Of a DNA stretch of 8,120 bases, positions 5,692-8,120 are shown piece by piece; the first letter of the stretch is position 1, and each line of letters begins with the position of its first letter. The DNA is taken from contig CAYQAS010000161.1 of the NCBI GenBank assembly GCA_964415525.1, positions 1 to 8,120 on the forward strand, in the 5' to 3' direction. The notes under the pieces are model-generated. The model had not been told where the DNA came from. It was given only the letters and a program-made list of their open reading frames with translations, and made no database searches. The DNA comes from CAZPUI01 sp964415525 (GTDB taxonomy: Bacteria; Acidobacteriota; Holophagae; Holophagales; Holophagaceae). The translations under genes and the position numbers were made by a program.

Positions 5692-7440
5692 ATGGCGTTA
5701 AAGGTAATCAAACGCTACCGGGCTCAGGACTTGGAACCGGGCATGGTTTTAGGGCGAACTCTGCTTAATGAAAAAGGGCAAGTCATCCTGGACCAGGGGA
5801 AAGTCATCCTGCAGGAAGGTACTCTGATTACCCGTGAACTGATTGACCGGCTGCGAAACTGGAATATCTGTGTTGTCGATGTGCAGTTTTTGGTGCCGCC
5901 TCCAACAGCGGTCGGCAAAGCGCCCGTTAAGGACGAAGGGCCGCTTTCAGTGACTGCACTGGCGTCGGATATGTTGGCATGGATGGCCGAATCGACGGTA
6001 TTGTCGGTGTTGTTGGATCGATTGGCACGGGGGTTGGGTTGTGTGAACCCGGGTGACCACGTTTTTATCACCCTGCTCGAAGGTTCACCGGTGCGTTGGT
6101 GGGTTATTGCTGCTGCCGGGTCATTTAAGCTGCCGGACGTGGCGATGGAGCAAAAATTTCGCGGTCAGGATTATTTGGCCGGTCAACCGGTGATCATTGG
6201 CGAGCTTTCGGCGCACAAGGCGCCGCCGGTGCTGGCGCGGGCCGATATGTTATCGATGTGCGGCGTGCCTATTATCACTGGAGATACAACGGTCGGGTCC
6301 ATTGAACTGTTTTCGCAGCGGCCGGATGCTTTTGCCGATGAGGATTTGCAGGCGATTAATTTGTGCGCCCGCAAGGCTGCGGTAGCGATCCGCATTGCTA
6401 AAATCAGTGACAAACTTCGACAAACCGCCGAAGAGCGGGACTTATTGTACGAGATCATGGGATTTGTTTCTGCGTCGATGCCGCCGGTACAATTGTTGTC
6501 GAAAGTCGCTGACAGTCTTGGCAACTACCTTTCGGCGCATGCAGTTGCGGCTTTTACCGTGCAACGCTTGCCGCACATCAATAAAACCACCGAAGTTATG
6601 ATGCGAAATTTCTCGCGTACCGACATGGATAATTTGAAGGATATCTTTGCAGATCGCTGGCCACCGAATGCTGTAAATGGCGATGGGGAAACGAATGGCA
6701 GACTGACTGAGCGTCAACGGGCCTTTACGGTGACTTTTTCCGGCGGCAAGTCGATTTATGTTTTACCGCTATTCTCACGGGATTTGTTGCAAGGGATCGT
6801 TGTCCTGTTGTGGGAATATGACCGCAAGGTCGATTTTCACCGTCATATGGATGACATGATCCGGATCGTGTCGGACCAGACCGCACTGGGTCTGGAGAGG
6901 CACCATCTATACACGGGCGTGGAAAAAATCGGCCTGACCGATGAATTGACGGGCCTGTCCAACCGCCGGATGTTCAACTATCTGATTGAACGGGAAATTA
7001 ACCGCAGTCGTCGTTATCGGCGTCCGCTCAGCCTGGTGATGATAGACATCGATTATTTCAAAAAAATCAATGATACCTGGGGGCACCCTGTAGGCGACTT
7101 GGTTTTGCGTGAACTGGGCGGACTGATGCGAGAAAATTTTCGTCGTCTGGATGTGCCTGTGCGTTATGGCGGGGAAGAATTTGCCGTTATTTTGCCAGAA
7201 ACGTCTCTGGAAGAGGCGATTAATTTCGCCGAACGTTTTCGTATCAAGGTCGAGAAATCCACCTTTATGAATGGTCGGGAGCGAATTCCGGTGACAATCA
7301 GCCTAGGAGTTGCCACGATTGGCAATTCACCAATTGCTGAAGATCTGGATGCCGATACTTTGCTGCAGATGGCTGACCGGGCGTTATACCAGGCAAAACA
7401 ATCGGGACGCAACCGAATTGCTGCCGGACGGAATAATTGA
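5692..7440 (+). CDS. Diguanylate cyclase with tandem GAF-like regions (GGDEF protein)
   Basis: Makes cyclic di-GMP from two GTP. The GGDEF domain (about residues 412-580) carries 'DELTGLSNRR' (417-426), the metal-binding 'MIDIDYFKKIND' with Asp452, and an intact GGEEF active site at 493-497. R484-x-x-D487 stands at the position of the product-inhibition I-site, so feedback inhibition is expected. Upstream lie two GAF-like regions (about 88-240 and 252-402), joined by a helical linker (about 238-255, 'RQTAEERDLLYEI') and leading by another helix into the GGDEF domain, as is usual for signal-responsive cyclases. The first about 60 residues ('DLEPGMVLGRTLLNEKG...ITRELIDRLRNWNICVVDV') resemble the domain often found at the N-terminus of HD-GYP phosphodiesterases. 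It has no membrane helix or signal peptide, so it is cytoplasmic. The start ATG has GGAG (5681-5684) seven bases upstream. No EAL or HD-GYP domain is present. The GAF ligand is unknown. Confidence 0.93.
   Translation: MALKVIKRYRAQDLEPGMVLGRTLLNEKGQVILDQGKVILQEGTLITRELIDRLRNWNICVVDVQFLVPPPTAVGKAPVKDEGPLSVTALASDMLAWMAESTVLSVLLDRLARGLGCVNPGDHVFITLLEGSPVRWWVIAAAGSFKLPDVAMEQKFRGQDYLAGQPVIIGELSAHKAPPVLARADMLSMCGVPIITGDTTVGSIELFSQRPDAFADEDLQAINLCARKAAVAIRIAKISDKLRQTAEERDLLYEIMGFVSASMPPVQLLSKVADSLGNYLSAHAVAAFTVQRLPHINKTTEVMMRNFSRTDMDNLKDIFADRWPPNAVNGDGETNGRLTERQRAFTVTFSGGKSIYVLPLFSRDLLQGIVVLLWEYDRKVDFHRHMDDMIRIVSDQTALGLERHHLYTGVEKIGLTDELTGLSNRRMFNYLIEREINRSRRYRRPLSLVMIDIDYFKKINDTWGHPVGDLVLRELGGLMRENFRRLDVPVRYGGEEFAVILPETSLEEAINFAERFRIKVEKSTFMNGRERIPVTISLGVATIGNSPIAEDLDADTLLQMADRALYQAKQSGRNRIAAGRNN
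5776..5817 (+). repeat. In-frame tandem duplication of seven codons in the diguanylate cyclase gene
   Basis: Bases 5776-5796 and 5797-5817 are adjacent 21-base units, identical at 16 of 21 positions, including an 11-base exact match (AAGTCATCCTG at 5780-5790 and 5801-5811). They encode GQVILDQ and GKVILQE (residues 29-42). The frame is kept. Confidence 0.7.
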
Positions 7441-7490
7441 CCGAACGTTTTTTGTGAAATCGAGAAAAAAGTTTTGCTAATCGCCGCCGG

Positions 7491-7517
7491 GCAGCAGGGA
7501 AAACCAACTGGTGCTGC
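7491..7517 (+). other. Stem-loop in the leader of the BMP lipoprotein gene
   Basis: GCAGCA (7491-7496) and TGCTGC (7512-7517) can form a perfect 6-base-pair stem with a 15-base loop that contains GGGAAAACC. It lies in the 154-base gap between the diguanylate cyclase and the lipoprotein gene and is followed by AATAATAATAAG rather than a T-run, so it is not a standard terminator. The rest of the gap holds a possible weak promoter (TTGTGA 7452-7457, 18 bases, GCTAAT 7476-7481). I recognise no known riboswitch class. Confidence 0.3.
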
Positions 7518-7594
7518 GAATAATAATAAGGCTATGTCGGAGGCCCCAAAAATCCCTTCGAAATATCAAAATGCGGGAGGTTGATTGACAAACC

Positions 7595-8120
7595 ATGAAA
7601 AACAGGAAATTTTTAATTCTCATGACGGTGGTCATGGCGCTGGCCTTAGTGCTGGCCGGCTGTGGCGGCAAGACGGAAGAGCCGAAAAAAGAGGCTCCGA
7701 AAGCCGCTGAAAAGCTGAAAGTGGCTTTTGTTTACGTCGGGCCGGTGGGCGATGCCGGATGGACCTATGCGCATGATCAGGCGCGCAAGTATCTGGAAAG
7801 CAAAATGCCTGACGTGCAGACCGTCTTTGTCGAATCTGTGCCGGAAGGCGCTGACTCCGAGCGAGTGATCACCCAGCTGGTGGAACAAGGCGCCAAGATC
7901 GTCTTCACGACCAGCTTCGGCTACATGGATCCCACAATCAATGTAGCGAAAAAATATCCCGGAGTCACCTTCATGCATTGTTCCGGCTTTAAAACGGCGC
8001 CGAATGTCGGCACCTACTTTGGCCGGATGTATCAAGCCCGATACCTGTCAGGCATCGCCGCCGGCAAACAGACTAAATCGAATACGATTGGTTATGTAGC
8101 GGCATTCCCGATTCCTGAAG
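7595..8120 (+). CDS. BMP-family ABC substrate-binding lipoprotein (3' end missing)
   Basis: N-terminal 175 codons of a basic membrane protein (BMP/PnrA/Med) family binding lipoprotein, which in characterised relatives captures nucleosides or related compounds for an ABC importer. The start ATG 7595 gives a classical lipoprotein signal: MKNRK, a hydrophobic core, and lipobox Leu-Ala-Gly-Cys with the lipidated Cys at residue 23. A charged Lys/Glu/Pro/Ala linker follows (about 24-41), then the first lobe: 'KVAFVYVGPVGDAGWTYAH' (family hallmark G-D-x-G-W), 'VITQLVEQGAKIVFTTSFGYMD', 'YPGVTFMHCSG', and 'YFGRMYQARYLSGIAAG', matching the family's conserved (Y/F)-x-x-x-Y-x-A-x-Y-L-x-G-x-x-A-G. An in-frame TGA at 7586-7588 excludes a longer start. 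The ribosome site GGGAGG (7575-7580) is unusually far, 14 bases from the ATG. The partner ATPase and permeases should follow outside the window. The exact ligand is not determinable here. Confidence 0.93.
   Translation, partial: MKNRKFLILMTVVMALALVLAGCGGKTEEPKKEAPKAAEKLKVAFVYVGPVGDAGWTYAHDQARKYLESKMPDVQTVFVESVPEGADSERVITQLVEQGAKIVFTTSFGYMDPTINVAKKYPGVTFMHCSGFKTAPNVGTYFGRMYQARYLSGIAAGKQTKSNTIGYVAAFPIPE

Noticed and set aside
7424..7453. Six T residues (7448-7453) after a weak CGG/CCG pairing as terminator of the diguanylate cyclase gene
   Set aside because: The stem is three base pairs with mismatches beyond; too weak to call.
7585..7590. Perfect -35 box TTGACA just before the BMP start codon
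   Set aside because: It is five bases from the ATG and has no -10 box at 16-18 bases; any transcript would begin inside the gene.
7441..7594. Cyclic di-GMP or purine riboswitch upstream of the BMP gene
   Set aside because: The conserved bases of neither class can be found, although the nearby cyclase and the binding-protein family made both worth looking for.
7646..8035. A 129-codon minus-strand open frame near the window end
   Set aside because: The plus strand encodes the lipobox and conserved BMP motifs across the same bases, and the frame simply remains open because of codon bias.

Overview
The window reads as chromosomal DNA of a diderm, low-to-mid GC Firmicute, most likely a member of the Negativicutes (Sporomusa/Selenomonas type). 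This is an inference. It rests on strong AGGAGG-type ribosome sites and GTG/TTG starts, a HlyD-type periplasmic adaptor next to an FtsX/MacB-type ABC permease, a BMP-family lipoprotein, and the overall protein style. No marker gene in the window proves it.

Layout. (1) Bases 3-2680, plus strand: the 3' two thirds of a large two-FtsX-domain ABC permease, followed 17 bases later by its membrane-fusion adaptor (TTG start). Together they form the inner-membrane and periplasmic part of an export or lipid/efflux system whose ATPase must lie outside the window. (2) Bases 2731-3291, minus strand: a lone secreted protein of unknown function, convergent with the adaptor gene. (3) Bases 3407-5276, plus strand: a likely two-gene operon of a MerR-like DNA-binding protein and a membrane-anchored DUF1343/NamZ-type exo-N-acetylmuramidase (peptidoglycan turnover). 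A plausible promoter and a perfect dyad lie upstream, in the divergent intergenic region. (4) Bases 5379-7440, plus strand: a possible 12-codon leader peptide, a 70-residue two-CxxC zinc-ribbon protein and a soluble diguanylate cyclase (N-terminal HD-GYP-associated-type domain, two GAF-like regions, GGDEF with intact GGEEF and an RxxD I-site). (5) Bases 7595 to the end: the first 175 codons of a BMP-family substrate-binding lipoprotein, probably the first gene of an ABC nucleoside-type importer continuing outside.

No gap exceeds 300 bases. The larger gaps (3292-3406, 5277-5435, 7441-7594) hold possible regulatory sequence, described below. I see no tRNA, rRNA, insertion sequence, CRISPR array, phage gene or frameshifted gene.

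I do not see a clear undescribed multi-gene system. The points most worth checking are the dyad in front of the MerR-like/NamZ pair, the leader-peptide arrangement before the zinc-ribbon gene, the seven-codon tandem duplication in the diguanylate cyclase, and the unidentified secreted protein.
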